64,000 bases of DNA from Flavobacteriaceae bacterium CRH (GCA_001507425.1 LMAJ01000012.1:1-64000), one strand, 5' to 3'. Numbered from the stretch's first letter, positions 1 through 9,549 are shown. Translations and numbers: made by a program. Notes: generated by a model from the sequence alone, not told the origin.

Positions 1-28
1 GTGTGATCCTTCGTTCCTCAGGATGACA
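1..28. repeat. Right arm of a dispersed long-palindrome repeat
   Basis: This stretch matches the right arm of the palindromic elements at 15152-15250 and 34572-34675 (core GATCCTTCGTTCCTCAGGAT). The left arm would lie before the window. The ATG at 23 falls inside this arm, so it is unlikely to be the start of the next gene. Confidence 0.8.
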
Positions 29-43
29 AAAAATAAAATATCT

Positions 44-904
44 ATGAAAAAGTCTTTATTAGTAGCAACTTCCATTGCTTTATTAGCTTGCCAACAACAA
101 TCAGATAATGAATTAACAGAACTTTATTCGCTTCCTAAAAAGCTGAAAGAAGTTTCAGGAATTACTTATTTTCCAGAGAACAAACTTATTTATACTTTAG
201 AAGACAGCGGCAATAAAAATGCAATTTATGCTCTTAATTCAGACGGAAAATTAGCTAAAACAATTACAATTAGCAATGCCACAAATGTCGATTGGGAAGA
301 CATTACGAAAGACAAAAATGGAAATATCTATATTGGAGATTTTGGAAATAACGATAATGAACGCAGGGATTTGTGCATTTATAAAGTTGCCAAAAACCAA
401 TTGAATAAAGATTTGGCTGTAGCCGAATATAAAATTTCGTTTTCATATTCGGAACAAACTGAATTTCCTCCAAAGAAAAAAGAAATGTTTTATGATGTTG
501 AAGGCTTTTTTGAACACACAGGTTATTTTTACCTTTTTACCAAAAACCGAAGTAAAAATTTTGACGGAACTGCTTTTATTTACAAAATTAAAAATGCTCC
601 AGGAACTCAAAAAGCAACAAAAATAGGAGAGTTCAAAACCTGTAATAATTATAATCATTGTGTTTTAACAAGCGCAACAATTAGTCCCGACGGCAAAAAA
701 GTAGTTTTGTTAAGTCACGACAAAATAGTTTTATTTAAAGATTTCAAAGGAGATTTATTTCATAAAGGAACACAAACCGAAATAAAACTAAACAACTTCA
801 CTCAAAAAGAAGCTATCGTTTTTAAAGACAACAATACTTTACTTATAGCCGACGAAAAAACAAACAAAGTAGGAGGTAAAATGTATGAGTTTAGATTAAA
901 GTAG
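44..904 (+). CDS. Lipoprotein, SdiA-regulated/NHL-like beta-propeller
   Basis: Predicted 286-residue exported lipoprotein. It starts MKKSLLVATSIALLAC, a lipobox ending at Cys16, so the mature protein should be membrane anchored. The body has repeated strand motifs (VSGITYFPENKLIYTLEDSG, WEDITKDKNGNIYIGDFGNN) like those of SdiA-regulated/NHL beta-propeller proteins, which usually have an unknown ligand. The ATG at 44 was chosen over the ATG at 23 because the earlier one lies inside a dispersed repeat and would spoil the signal peptide. The gene stands alone, convergent with the next one. The propeller fold is inferred from pattern; the function is unknown. Confidence 0.75.
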   Translation: MKKSLLVATSIALLACQQQSDNELTELYSLPKKLKEVSGITYFPENKLIYTLEDSGNKNAIYALNSDGKLAKTITISNATNVDWEDITKDKNGNIYIGDFGNNDNERRDLCIYKVAKNQLNKDLAVAEYKISFSYSEQTEFPPKKKEMFYDVEGFFEHTGYFYLFTKNRSKNFDGTAFIYKIKNAPGTQKATKIGEFKTCNNYNHCVLTSATISPDGKKVVLLSHDKIVLFKDFKGDLFHKGTQTEIKLNNFTQKEAIVFKDNNTLLIADEKTNKVGGKMYEFRLK

Positions 905-1072
905 TTTAAGCTTCTGTTTTTTTAGGCCCAAAGAGGTAAAGGCGCAGAGCAACAAAGTTTTAGCTACGAATTACACAAATTTTTACGAATTATAATTTAA
1001 AAAATAAGTAAAAATTTGTGACTAGCTAAAAAAAGCTTTGAACTTTTGTCGTTGTGAGCCTTTGAACCTCTC
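905..1072. repeat. Imperfect inverted repeat between convergent genes
   Basis: The gap holds an imperfect inverted repeat. Its outer arms are 'AGGCCCAAAGAGGTAAAGGC' near 923 and the reverse-complement type 'GAGCCTTTGAACCTCT' near 1057. An inner pair around 963-1028 is built on ACACAAATTTTTAC and AAATTTGTG. It belongs to the window's 'GGTTCAAAGGCTCAGAG' repeat family (also near 11706, 12169, 19831 and 28680) and may end transcription of both neighbours. Confidence 0.55.
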
Positions 1073-4000
1073 TTAGAAGCTATATGCCGCTCCAAAAATA
1101 ACTCTTCCTACTTCATCAGGAGATTTAAAATAAGAAATTCTTGCTGTTATAACATTAATAGCATTCAGCCAAAGTCCGCCACCGTAATCCTGGTGCCATT
1201 TTTTAGAATCTTCACCATCAAGCCAAATTCTTCCATAATCAAAACCACCCAATATTCCGTAAGTAAAAGGAGCAATTGTGCGTCGAATTTTTCCAATACT
1301 CAATCTTAGATCAGAGCTTTGAGAAAAATAAGAATTCCCTAAAAAGCGCTCATTTCTATAACCACGCAAATCAGTATCGCCACCCAAAGTTGCACCCTGA
1401 TAAAATTCATAGTTATTATTTAAAATAGCTTTCCCTTTTAGGTAAGTGGCTAAAACTAATTTCCCGTTGTGATCAATTTTATGCGTAAAACCTAAAATAC
1501 TTTCCAGCGTTGGAAAATTTTTATTGGTATCATCCAGATTTGTTGTCCAGGTTCCGGCAATCATAAAATACATTCCCAAAGTCGGTTTTGCAGCAAAATC
1601 AGAATTTTTAAATTGATATTTTACTTTTAAGCCACCAAAGTTTTGAGAGTCAAAAACATTCGGATTTATAATATTTGGTGTGTCAATAAATCTATTTTCT
1701 GTTTCTTCAACGGTCATTCTTTGAAAAATGGGCTGTATGCTAAACTCACTTCCATAACGGCCAACATGTCTTATTGCGCCCGAAACATTAAATTTTCGAA
1801 TACGAACACGATTATAATCCATATCCAGATCATCATCATTGTTTACCGTTTCATTTCCATATCCAAAATAATTCATGGCAAAATTTGGAGTCGTGTAAAG
1901 CGATTCAACATCAATAACCCATTTGCCCAATAATCCAGGAAAATGCGCTACGTAATTAAACTCTAAACCGCCCGTTGCAAAATAATAGAAAGCATTAATA
2001 ACGTGTCTTTGTGTATACGGGTTTTGCTTGAAATTATTAACTGTATAATTCAGATTGATACCAACTTTTACGCCATCATCCGGATTAAAACCAATATTTG
2101 GAAGACCGGAAACTACATTGTATTTAGGCTTCTGAAAATTGTATAAATTAACATCGTAATCGTCTGTAAGTTGCGTTTGCGTTTTAGAATCAAGATTATA
2201 AGTATTGTTTTTAGATTTAAAATCGTAAACAATTACTTTTCGTCCATTTTCAATATTATAGGTATCATTATTTTGACCGCCAATTAAGCGAATTTTTATT
2301 CTCGATTTTTCATTTCCTGTAACTTCAAAAACATCGGTATCATCTAAGCCGTAAATCCAAAGATTTTTAGTTTTGGCATCTGTTACTGTTTTAGTGTAAA
2401 CTAATTCGTCACCGTCTTTTTTAACTCTGTAAACATTAATTTCAATACTTTTTCTGGCATTATGATTCAAAACAAATTTGTCTTTTTTGTCTGTTCCGGC
2501 AATCATAACGGTTTTGCTTAAAACATCAGAATACTCAGAAGCGTATTTTTGAAGGTCTTTTTTTCTGTTTTTCAGTTTTCGTTTAATCTCGTCAATCGTT
2601 TCATCCTGAACTTCTTTGGGCATGCTTTTAAAAGCATTATCAATATCACTGTCTGATAAATTTTCCTGAATAAATTTAGCTTGTTCAATCCAGTCTTTTT
2701 CATCTGAGGTTCTCAAAAAAGCCAAATCCATTGGATAAGGTTCTCTACTCAGCCATTTTACGTTATTAATTTTGTCTTTGAAAGGACGCATATGGCGAAG
2801 TGCAGGAATGTTCATTAAGATCGAAAGCAGAGCTCCATCGTATTTGGCAAAAGCCTGATCACGGTCGCGCGGAATAGGTTTATAGATAACTTTGTCACCT
2901 TTTTTATATTCGCCCCAACGCCACTGATCGCTGTGCCTGTCCCAGTCGCCAATCAACATATCAAACAAACGGGCTTTTATATATTCTTTTTCATCTACAG
3001 AATATTTTTCATCTTTATGAAGATTCGCCATCATATCTTCTGTACTGATAATATTGCTTGGATTTCCGAAGTTTTTTCCGTCTAAATGATTATCGGCCGG
3101 TCTTTCTTCAACCATATATAATTCATCTCCAAAATTTGAATTAAACTCTTTTAATCCATTTTGTTTCGGAATGTAATATAAAATCGGATTCGTATGCGAA
3201 ATACCCAAATGATCTGCCATATTGCCAATTACAAAAGGCGCATAAGGATGAGAAGTTGTGTAAAAATCTAACAGGAAATTCTCTGTATAAGTATCCTCAA
3301 AATCATTTACAATGTATTGATCTTTAAACGCTACAGATTGTAAAAATACGGTTGCACTTTTTTTCATGGCGCGCATTACGTATTCTCTTCCTTTAGGATC
3401 AGACATTCTTAAAGAAACAGACTGATGTCCTCCGCCTTCGCGAATCGGTTTTAAACCGCCCATTAAAGTATCTAAAGTTGCCGTTTTTGCACTAATTGGC
3501 AAGCTGTAATATTTTCTGTAATGTTGCCCGAATAAAAATTTATGAAATAAACTTTTGTCCGTCATTTTTTTAGAATAAATAGAAGTTGTAACCGTTGCAG
3601 GAAATTTATTGTCTACACCTGCAGACCAGTTTATCTCTTTTGCTTTTATGATTTCATGTTCAAAAAGCATTTTTTCCTTATTGTTTTCATTTCCAAAAAA
3701 GGTCACTTTTGCATCACCGCTTTTAAATAAAGTAAGCGTGGCGTAACCATTTCCGCCGTATGAAAATTCGGTTGGGTTTATAGCTCTTGCCGCTTCAGAT
3801 TTAGAACCTGCACCGCTAATAATTTGCTTAATGTTTTCTTTATTAACGTATTGAAGGTTATGATCGTGGCCGGAAACTACAATTACATTTTTCTGACCTT
3901 GCAAAAGTGTCTTTATTCGCTTGGCATAAATTGTATATTGCTTGTTTTGAATATCCTGCGGACTAATTCCGGACGTTTTTCGCAATAAATTGATAAAAGA

Positions 4001-4804
4001 ACCAATTACAGGAAGCGGGATTTTGTTCTCTAAAGGAAATAATTGTTTTTCTAAAGAAAATTGTCCGCCGTGAGTTCCGTTGCTCATCAAAGGATGATGA
4101 ATGGCCACAACAACTGTTTTTTCCTGATTTTTAGTTAAAAGATTTTCTAATTCATCAAAAAAATCTTCTCTTGTTTTTATGTCGCAATTGTCATTAATCG
4201 TTGGGTGATTATCCCATTCTTCAAGAAACCATTCGCTATCAATTGTAATTAAAGTAGCTGTACTGTCAATTTTCACATCTTCAATCGGGCAGCCTTTTCG
4301 TGGTAAAAATGCTTTTTTGTCGTTAAGGTATTTGGTAACAAAATCAGACTGAAGTTCAAGGCCTTTAATACCACTGTACCAATCGTGATTTCCGGGAATA
4401 AATACAGTTTTTCCCTTAAATCCTTTCGTTAATTTTAATTGATTTGTAAGTTTTGTTTCTGCCAAAGCTTTTTCAGCAGCATCGTCATTGCTCGGAAAAC
4501 CTTTTGGATATATATTGTCGCCTAAAAATAATAAAGTTGCTTTTTTATTTGATTTTTTTAGTTTTGTATGTAATAACTCTAAAGTTTGTTGCGCCTGCTC
4601 TTCATCGGCATTTCCAGCATCTCCAACTAAATAAATAGTATGAGCAATTTTTATAGAGTCTGTAGCATTATCTGTTTCGTTTGCACTAACATTTTTGCCA
4701 TATTGCGCTTTGTGCGTTGCGCACGAACTGAGTAAAGACAGTGTAATTACTAAAGAAAAATTTTTAATCTTAGTAATAAAATGGTTATCCAAAAACAATT
4801 TCAT
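1073..4804 (-). CDS. Calcineurin-like phosphoesterase fused to outer-membrane barrel
   Basis: A 1243-residue lipoprotein-type protein. The signal peptide ends in LLSSC (Cys28). A calcineurin-like metallophosphatase domain follows, with its metal motifs in order: GDAGNADE (61-68), GDN (95-97), GNHDW (138-142), HHP (about 235) and GHDHN (about 318). A middle domain of about 450 residues has no fold I recognise. The last roughly 330 residues look like a BamA/surface-antigen beta-barrel (alternating strands, GDTDLRGYRNERFLG near the end) and close on a terminal Phe (GAAYSF), the usual outer-membrane insertion signal. Bacteroidota have such fusions; substrate and orientation are unknown. It is divergent from the HD-PycTM gene with a 28-bp gap, so the promoters must overlap. 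Confidence 0.85.
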   Translation of the reverse strand: MKLFLDNHFITKIKNFSLVITLSLLSSCATHKAQYGKNVSANETDNATDSIKIAHTIYLVGDAGNADEEQAQQTLELLHTKLKKSNKKATLLFLGDNIYPKGFPSNDDAAEKALAETKLTNQLKLTKGFKGKTVFIPGNHDWYSGIKGLELQSDFVTKYLNDKKAFLPRKGCPIEDVKIDSTATLITIDSEWFLEEWDNHPTINDNCDIKTREDFFDELENLLTKNQEKTVVVAIHHPLMSNGTHGGQFSLEKQLFPLENKIPLPVIGSFINLLRKTSGISPQDIQNKQYTIYAKRIKTLLQGQKNVIVVSGHDHNLQYVNKENIKQIISGAGSKSEAARAINPTEFSYGGNGYATLTLFKSGDAKVTFFGNENNKEKMLFEHEIIKAKEINWSAGVDNKFPATVTTSIYSKKMTDKSLFHKFLFGQHYRKYYSLPISAKTATLDTLMGGLKPIREGGGHQSVSLRMSDPKGREYVMRAMKKSATVFLQSVAFKDQYIVNDFEDTYTENFLLDFYTTSHPYAPFVIGNMADHLGISHTNPILYYIPKQNGLKEFNSNFGDELYMVEERPADNHLDGKNFGNPSNIISTEDMMANLHKDEKYSVDEKEYIKARLFDMLIGDWDRHSDQWRWGEYKKGDKVIYKPIPRDRDQAFAKYDGALLSILMNIPALRHMRPFKDKINNVKWLSREPYPMDLAFLRTSDEKDWIEQAKFIQENLSDSDIDNAFKSMPKEVQDETIDEIKRKLKNRKKDLQKYASEYSDVLSKTVMIAGTDKKDKFVLNHNARKSIEINVYRVKKDGDELVYTKTVTDAKTKNLWIYGLDDTDVFEVTGNEKSRIKIRLIGGQNNDTYNIENGRKVIVYDFKSKNNTYNLDSKTQTQLTDDYDVNLYNFQKPKYNVVSGLPNIGFNPDDGVKVGINLNYTVNNFKQNPYTQRHVINAFYYFATGGLEFNYVAHFPGLLGKWVIDVESLYTTPNFAMNYFGYGNETVNNDDDLDMDYNRVRIRKFNVSGAIRHVGRYGSEFSIQPIFQRMTVEETENRFIDTPNIINPNVFDSQNFGGLKVKYQFKNSDFAAKPTLGMYFMIAGTWTTNLDDTNKNFPTLESILGFTHKIDHNGKLVLATYLKGKAILNNNYEFYQGATLGGDTDLRGYRNERFLGNSYFSQSSDLRLSIGKIRRTIAPFTYGILGGFDYGRIWLDGEDSKKWHQDYGGGLWLNAINVITARISYFKSPDEVGRVIFGAAYSF

Positions 4805-4832
4805 AATTTAGTGGTATATAAAAAAATTCTCC

Positions 4833-6011
4833 ATGAATCTAATAGAACAATCAGAAGATTTCGTCAGTAATTTACTCAAAGATAAACTTTCTAATCTATA
4901 TTCTTACCATAATTTTAACCATACTTTATCTGTAGTAAATGCAGTAAAAACATTGTCTAAAAAAGAAGATGTAGGAACAGATGAAAAAGAAACACTTTTA
5001 GTAGCCGCTTGGTTTCATGATACAGGATATATTGAAGGCTTTGAAAAACATGAAGAAGAAAGTGTGAAATTTGCTTCAAAATTTTTAAAGGAGCATGGAC
5101 AATCTGATGAATTTATAGCAAATGTGTCTAATTTGATTTTGGCAACCGTTAAAGAATATGTGCCCAAAACGCATTTAGAAAAAATAATTAAAGATGCAGA
5201 TTTTGCTCATTTAGTGGGACCTGAATATTTTACAACTTGCGAATTATTGCGACTTGAGTTAAAAAACACTTGGAATATTAGTTTTTCGAATACGGAGTGG
5301 ACAAAGGAGAATTTAAATTTTTTATTGAACAAACACCGCTTTTATACTAATTATGCGCTGAAAAAATGGCAGCCCATTAAAGAGAAAAACTTAATTCTTG
5401 TACAAAAGAAAATTGATAAACAAGAAAAGAAAACTTCTGAAAAAATTGAAGAAGAAGAAAAAAAGAAAAATAAAATAGAAAAACCGGATCGCGGAGTTGA
5501 TACCTTATTTCGTGTTACACTCGGAAATCATACGCGCTTGAGCGGAATTGCTGACAGTAAAGCAAATATTTTATTATCTGTAAATGCGATTATTATTTCG
5601 ATTGCACTTTCATCTATAATTCCAAAATTAGACAGCCCGAAAAATGCACATTTAGTTATTCCGACATTTATTATGTTGATGTCTAGTGTAATTACGATTA
5701 TTTTTGCAATTCTATCAACACGTCCAAAAGTAACTTCAGGAGTTTTTACGAGAGAAGATATCGAGAATAAAAAAATTAATTTGTTGTTTTTTGGAAATTT
5801 CTACAAAATGCCTTTAGAAGAATATGATTGGGCCATGAACGAAATGATGAAAGACAGAGATTATCTTTACTCGAACATGATTAAAGATTTATATTATCTG
5901 GGATTGGTTTTACAGCGAAAATATAATTTGCTGCGAATTGCTTATAACTTTTTTATGGTTGGTATTATTATTACCGTAATTGCCTTTGTAATTGCTTTTA
6001 AATCAATTTAA
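4833..6011 (+). CDS. HD phosphohydrolase fused to PycTM (Pycsar effector) domain
   Basis: 392 residues in two parts. The N-terminal HD domain keeps candidate metal ligands: His30 (NFNHTLSVV), His62-Asp63 (WFHDTG) and Asp121/123 (KDADFAHL). A highly charged linker (about 190-218) leads to a C-terminal module starting RLSGIADSKANILLSVNA (235-252). That module has TM helices near 245-263 and 275-295 and a last one near 370-389. It matches the DUF5706 family, now called PycTM, the membrane effector domain of Pycsar anti-phage systems. No pyrimidine cyclase gene lies nearby, so a defence role is not shown. The HD domain could hydrolyse a nucleotide signal. The gene is monocistronic; a 17-bp-arm palindrome follows. 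Confidence 0.85.
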   Translation: MNLIEQSEDFVSNLLKDKLSNLYSYHNFNHTLSVVNAVKTLSKKEDVGTDEKETLLVAAWFHDTGYIEGFEKHEEESVKFASKFLKEHGQSDEFIANVSNLILATVKEYVPKTHLEKIIKDADFAHLVGPEYFTTCELLRLELKNTWNISFSNTEWTKENLNFLLNKHRFYTNYALKKWQPIKEKNLILVQKKIDKQEKKTSEKIEEEEKKKNKIEKPDRGVDTLFRVTLGNHTRLSGIADSKANILLSVNAIIISIALSSIIPKLDSPKNAHLVIPTFIMLMSSVITIIFAILSTRPKVTSGVFTREDIENKKINLLFFGNFYKMPLEEYDWAMNEMMKDRDYLYSNMIKDLYYLGLVLQRKYNLLRIAYNFFMVGIIITVIAFVIAFKSI

Positions 6012-6070
6012 TTTTCTTAATCGATATTTTAAACACATAGAAAAATAGACTTTAATATGTGAAAACAAAA

Positions 6071-6105
6071 AAGCTTTGTCAAAGTTTTAAACTTTGACAA
6101 AGCTT
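6071..6105. terminator. Perfect 17-bp-arm palindrome, bidirectional terminator or repeat
   Basis: Arms AAGCTTTGTCAAAGTTT (6071-6087) and its exact complement (6089-6105) are separated by one base. The palindrome lies between two converging genes. The unit resembles a dispersed repeat (a partial copy, CAAAACTTTGACAAAG, near 58489), so it may be an inserted repeat serving as a terminator. Confidence 0.65.
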
Positions 6106-6127
6106 CAATTTAAAAAAGCAAACTAAA

Positions 6128-8497
6128 TTAGTTAAGCTCATCTAATAAATCCTGATACGTGATTTTTTTCGTTGCAGGATTCGCAGTATTGTTAATCACT
6201 TTTACGCGAATGGCTCTTAAGCCGGAAACACCCTGAAGATCTTCAACTTCAAATTGTTCAATAGCCGGTTCAAGAATTTTCTTGTGTTGCAGGTATTTAA
6301 TATATTTTAAATATTCTGCCTCTTCGCTGTTTTGCGAATACACAATCGTAATTTTTTCTTTTTCAGTAATACGTTCATTCGTTCCTTTAATGTTCGATTT
6401 ATCAATTCGTTTTTTTACGACTTCATATCTTGCATTGTAAGTTCCGTCAACATCAAAACGTTTTTCATCCATTCTAAAACGAATAGAAAGCGGCTGACTA
6501 AAAACCAGAATCAGCGAAGTCACATCCAATTCGTACGGAAGTGATTCTTTAAGCTGATGATGTTCTAATTCCATTTCGCACAACGTTTGCAATTGCCACA
6601 AACGCAGATTATGCAAATACATAATATCAAAAGGTTTTGTTGGCGAAATCGAAGCTCCAATATATAGATTATGCTCAACGCCATCCGTTTTAAAACGTTC
6701 GTAATAATGCGGATAAATTTGTTGCGCTTCGATTTGTTTTCTATCTAAAACAGAAGCCAGTCTCTTGTTAATAATCGACATCGCATTATCAAACTTCTTT
6801 CTTTCGTTGTAAAACATTCCCGTTTTTTCATCGAGAGTTTCAAAGTACAATTCTTCTAATTTTTTATTTTTAGCATTGTCTTTGGTATTCTTTAATATCG
6901 GATGAATTTCTTCTTCAATATAACGTTGGATATGTTGTTCAGTATCTGCTTTTAGCGGAAAATCCAATTCAGTACGAAGCGATTCCAATTCAAATTTTCT
7001 TTGTTCTAAAAGAACCAGGTTCGAATTTGGTTTCTGATTATCAAAAATTTCCAAAAGAGCCGTTAACTGATTTTTCAAATCAATTTTAACCGTTTCATTT
7101 CGGTGTTCAGATGAACTTTTAATATCGATTTGCCCGTATAACGGAAAAACATTTTTAAACACAATTTCCTTAAAAATATAATCTTTAGTATGATTTGTAT
7201 TCTGAAAGTAATTTTGTGATTCTTTTTTAAATTTCCAATACACACTTGGGTGAATTGTTGTGTATTCACGCTGAATAATCGCCTCAACCTGATGTTGCAT
7301 ATCTGTATTGTAGCGATCAATAGTATCTGTTAAATAGGGTAAAACCAATTCTAGTTTGGTCGCATTAACACTGTTTAAATCTCTTGGATTTTCAGAAACT
7401 AACTCTACAACACCAAGCAAATGGCCGTCTTTTACAACAGGTGCAAAAACACAGCTTTGAATTCCTTGCTTTAATAAATGCTCACCAAGTCTTTTATTAG
7501 AAGATTCTTCTATGAATTTTTTGACATTAGAAATTACGAAAGGTTCCTTTTTATCTAATAAGTTCTCAAACGAACATCCAAAAAAAGCATTATTACAATC
7601 GACTTCCTGATCAGTAGAAAGTAAAAAACTTTCAATTTGCCTGTCATATTTAGCAGGCCTGATGAATTTTTCGTCTTCAGCATTGTAAATGATAAAACCG
7701 ACTTTTAAATTCGAAATTTTAAATATTGATTTAAAAATATTAGTCAAAATTTCATTAGAAGCTACCGTTTTTGCTTCTGGTTTTAATAAACTGCTTTTTA
7801 AATTAGAGATAGCACTTTCTGTAGTAGCATCAAATAAAGAAACAATTCCAAAACCTTTTAAAATCCAGCTTCCCGGCGGAAATTTAGATTTCCATAAATC
7901 AATATCATTATAATTATCAATCAAAAGATCAATATCATTTTGAGTAAGCTCCGGTGCATTTTCAGATGGAGAAATCTCCATAAAATCAGCATTGTATAAA
8001 ATACGATAATGTTTTTCTACGCCATCTTCATCAGGAATATCATAGAAAAAAGGTTTGTTGAAATCGATATTTTGATGATAATAACTGCTCAAAATCAGGC
8101 AGCAATTGTTTATATAAAACTGATGCTCATCAAAATCACGAATTTCCATATAGAATTCGTCGCCCGCATTTTTCAAAATTTTCTTGAAACGTTCTGTATA
8201 ATTGAATGATAAATTCTGAAAAGGAATTGTAATTGCTTTAATTTCGTTATGAGTCAAAGCAGTAGGAAACAAATCGGCAACTAAATTTTTGATTAAAGCC
8301 GCATTATTTTTAATAGTAGTATAATCGCGAATTCCGGTTCTGAATTCCGGATAAGCTTCAACTTCTTTTAGAATGGCTTTGGCATAATTAGATCTGTAGT
8401 CAACATCTGATAAAGCAATTTGTTCAAAAGACTCAACTAATTTATGAAAGGAAATTATGGTTTCGAAAGGGCTCTCGTGGTGTAAAAGACTTTCCAT
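6128..8497 (-). CDS. Large GAF-domain protein, function unknown
   Basis: 789-residue cytoplasmic protein without signal peptide or membrane segments. A GAF-like domain occupies roughly residues 245-400 (SNLKVGFIIYNAEDEKFIRPA, FAPVVKDGHLLGVVELVSEN). GAF domains bind small ligands or redox groups. The flanking regions are alpha-helical and have no kinase, cyclase or helix-turn-helix motif that I can see. It is probably a Bacteroidota-specific sensory or scaffold protein. The gene has its own upstream region and no operon partner on the same strand. Confidence 0.7.
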   Translation of the reverse strand: MESLLHHESPFETIISFHKLVESFEQIALSDVDYRSNYAKAILKEVEAYPEFRTGIRDYTTIKNNAALIKNLVADLFPTALTHNEIKAITIPFQNLSFNYTERFKKILKNAGDEFYMEIRDFDEHQFYINNCCLILSSYYHQNIDFNKPFFYDIPDEDGVEKHYRILYNADFMEISPSENAPELTQNDIDLLIDNYNDIDLWKSKFPPGSWILKGFGIVSLFDATTESAISNLKSSLLKPEAKTVASNEILTNIFKSIFKISNLKVGFIIYNAEDEKFIRPAKYDRQIESFLLSTDQEVDCNNAFFGCSFENLLDKKEPFVISNVKKFIEESSNKRLGEHLLKQGIQSCVFAPVVKDGHLLGVVELVSENPRDLNSVNATKLELVLPYLTDTIDRYNTDMQHQVEAIIQREYTTIHPSVYWKFKKESQNYFQNTNHTKDYIFKEIVFKNVFPLYGQIDIKSSSEHRNETVKIDLKNQLTALLEIFDNQKPNSNLVLLEQRKFELESLRTELDFPLKADTEQHIQRYIEEEIHPILKNTKDNAKNKKLEELYFETLDEKTGMFYNERKKFDNAMSIINKRLASVLDRKQIEAQQIYPHYYERFKTDGVEHNLYIGASISPTKPFDIMYLHNLRLWQLQTLCEMELEHHQLKESLPYELDVTSLILVFSQPLSIRFRMDEKRFDVDGTYNARYEVVKKRIDKSNIKGTNERITEKEKITIVYSQNSEEAEYLKYIKYLQHKKILEPAIEQFEVEDLQGVSGLRAIRVKVINNTANPATKKITYQDLLDELN

Positions 8498-8650
8498 TTA
8501 CTTTTGTTTTTAGGTTACAAAATTAAGCAAAAATTAAGAATCACCGACATTTTACCATTTGTTTCATTTATAGTACCATAAACACATGGCTTGTTACATA
8601 AGGCATTTCAGAGGTAATAATTATTTTAACTAAATATTAACATTAATAAT
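8498..8650. other. Divergent intergenic region upstream of the SDR gene
   Basis: This AT-rich gap between the divergent GAF and SDR genes ends in the operator/promoter at 8651-8682. I see no small ORF or hairpin in it. Confidence 0.5.
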
Positions 8651-8682
8651 AACGGAATGATCGTTCTGTTATTATATCTTTG
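8651..8682 (+). promoter_or_regulatory. TetR-type operator plus -7 box before the SDR gene
   Basis: AACGGAATGATCGTTCTGTT (8651-8670) is an imperfect palindrome. It is followed five bases later by TATCTTTG (8675-8682), which fits the Bacteroidota -7 consensus TAnnTTTG. The site shares the pattern AACGGAANNNTCGTTC with the site before the TetR gene (9497-9513, opposite orientation), so one repressor probably controls both promoters. Confidence 0.75.
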
Positions 8683-8726
8683 TGCCATAATAATTGAATA
8701 ATCAATAACTTAAAAAATTAAATAAA

Positions 8727-9479
8727 ATGAAAAATTTAGAAAACAAAGTAGCTATAGTAACAGGTGGAAATAGCGGAATTGGGTATGCAGCAGCAGCAGA
8801 GTTAGTTGCAAAAGGTGCAAAAGTAATTGTAACAGGAAGAAACAAAGAAGCTTTGGCAAAAGCCGAAACTGACTTGAATGTTACAGGAATTGTTGCTGAT
8901 CAGTCTGATTTAAAATCAATTGATAATTTAGTTGATCAGGTAAAAGCACAATTCGGAAAAGTTGATATTGTATTTTTAAACGCAGGGATTGCCGCTTTTG
9001 CGCCGGTAGAATCAGCTTCAGAAGATCACTATGACAGTATTATGAACGTGAATGTAAAAGGGGTTTATTTTACAGTTCAAAAAGTATTGCCAATTTTAAA
9101 CGATGGTGGTTCTATCATCTTTAATACTTCGGTAAATGCGCAATTAGGAATGCCGGGTTCAAGCGTTTATGGAGCAAGTAAAGCAGCAGTTTTATCTCTA
9201 AACAGAATATTTGCTGCAGAATTAGCGCCTAGAAAAATCAGAGTAAATGCAGTTTCTCCTGGTCCGATTGAAACACCTTTGTATGGTAAAGTTGGTTTAG
9301 AAAAAGAAGAAGTAGAAGGTTTAGGAGCGGCATTGGGAGAAAAGATTTTATTGAAACGTTTTGGACAAGCTTCTGAGGTTGCAAAAACTATTGGTTTCCT
9401 TGCTTCAGATGACGCTTCATTCATTACAGGAACAGAAATTGTTATCGACGGTGGACTTACTGTAAACACAGTTTTATAA
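8727..9479 (+). CDS. SDR family NAD(P)-dependent oxidoreductase
   Basis: 250-residue classical short-chain dehydrogenase/reductase. It shows the cofactor glycine motif TGGNSGIG (12-19), NAG (85-87), the catalytic Asn in MNVNV (about 109), and the active-site Tyr148-Lys152 pair in SVYGASK. PGPIETP near 190 is the usual post-catalytic loop. The substrate cannot be told from sequence. It lies directly before the TetR gene, with a matching operator in front of each. By analogy with similar pairs, the enzyme probably clears an electrophile or quinone sensed by the regulator. Confidence 0.92.
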   Translation: MKNLENKVAIVTGGNSGIGYAAAAELVAKGAKVIVTGRNKEALAKAETDLNVTGIVADQSDLKSIDNLVDQVKAQFGKVDIVFLNAGIAAFAPVESASEDHYDSIMNVNVKGVYFTVQKVLPILNDGGSIIFNTSVNAQLGMPGSSVYGASKAAVLSLNRIFAAELAPRKIRVNAVSPGPIETPLYGKVGLEKEEVEGLGAALGEKILLKRFGQASEVAKTIGFLASDDASFITGTEIVIDGGLTVNTVL

Positions 9480-9496
9480 TTTTTTGCTAAAATTCA

Positions 9497-9526
9497 GGAA
9501 CGAATGTTCCGTTTTTTGTATCTTTG
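9497..9526 (+). promoter_or_regulatory. TetR operator and -7 box before the TetR gene
   Basis: GGAACGAATGTTCCGTT (9497-9513) contains the inverted arms GGAAC/GTTCC. Read on the other strand it matches the 8651 site. TATCTTTG at 9519-9526 repeats exactly the -7 box of the SDR promoter, with a similar operator-to-box spacing (5 versus 4 bases). This points to autoregulation. Confidence 0.75.
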
Positions 9527-9549
9527 CAGAATAATTTAATATTGAAGTC

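Noticed and set aside
23-43. ATG at 23 as start of the first gene
   Set aside because: It lies in a dispersed repeat arm, and the ATG at 44 begins a proper lipoprotein signal.
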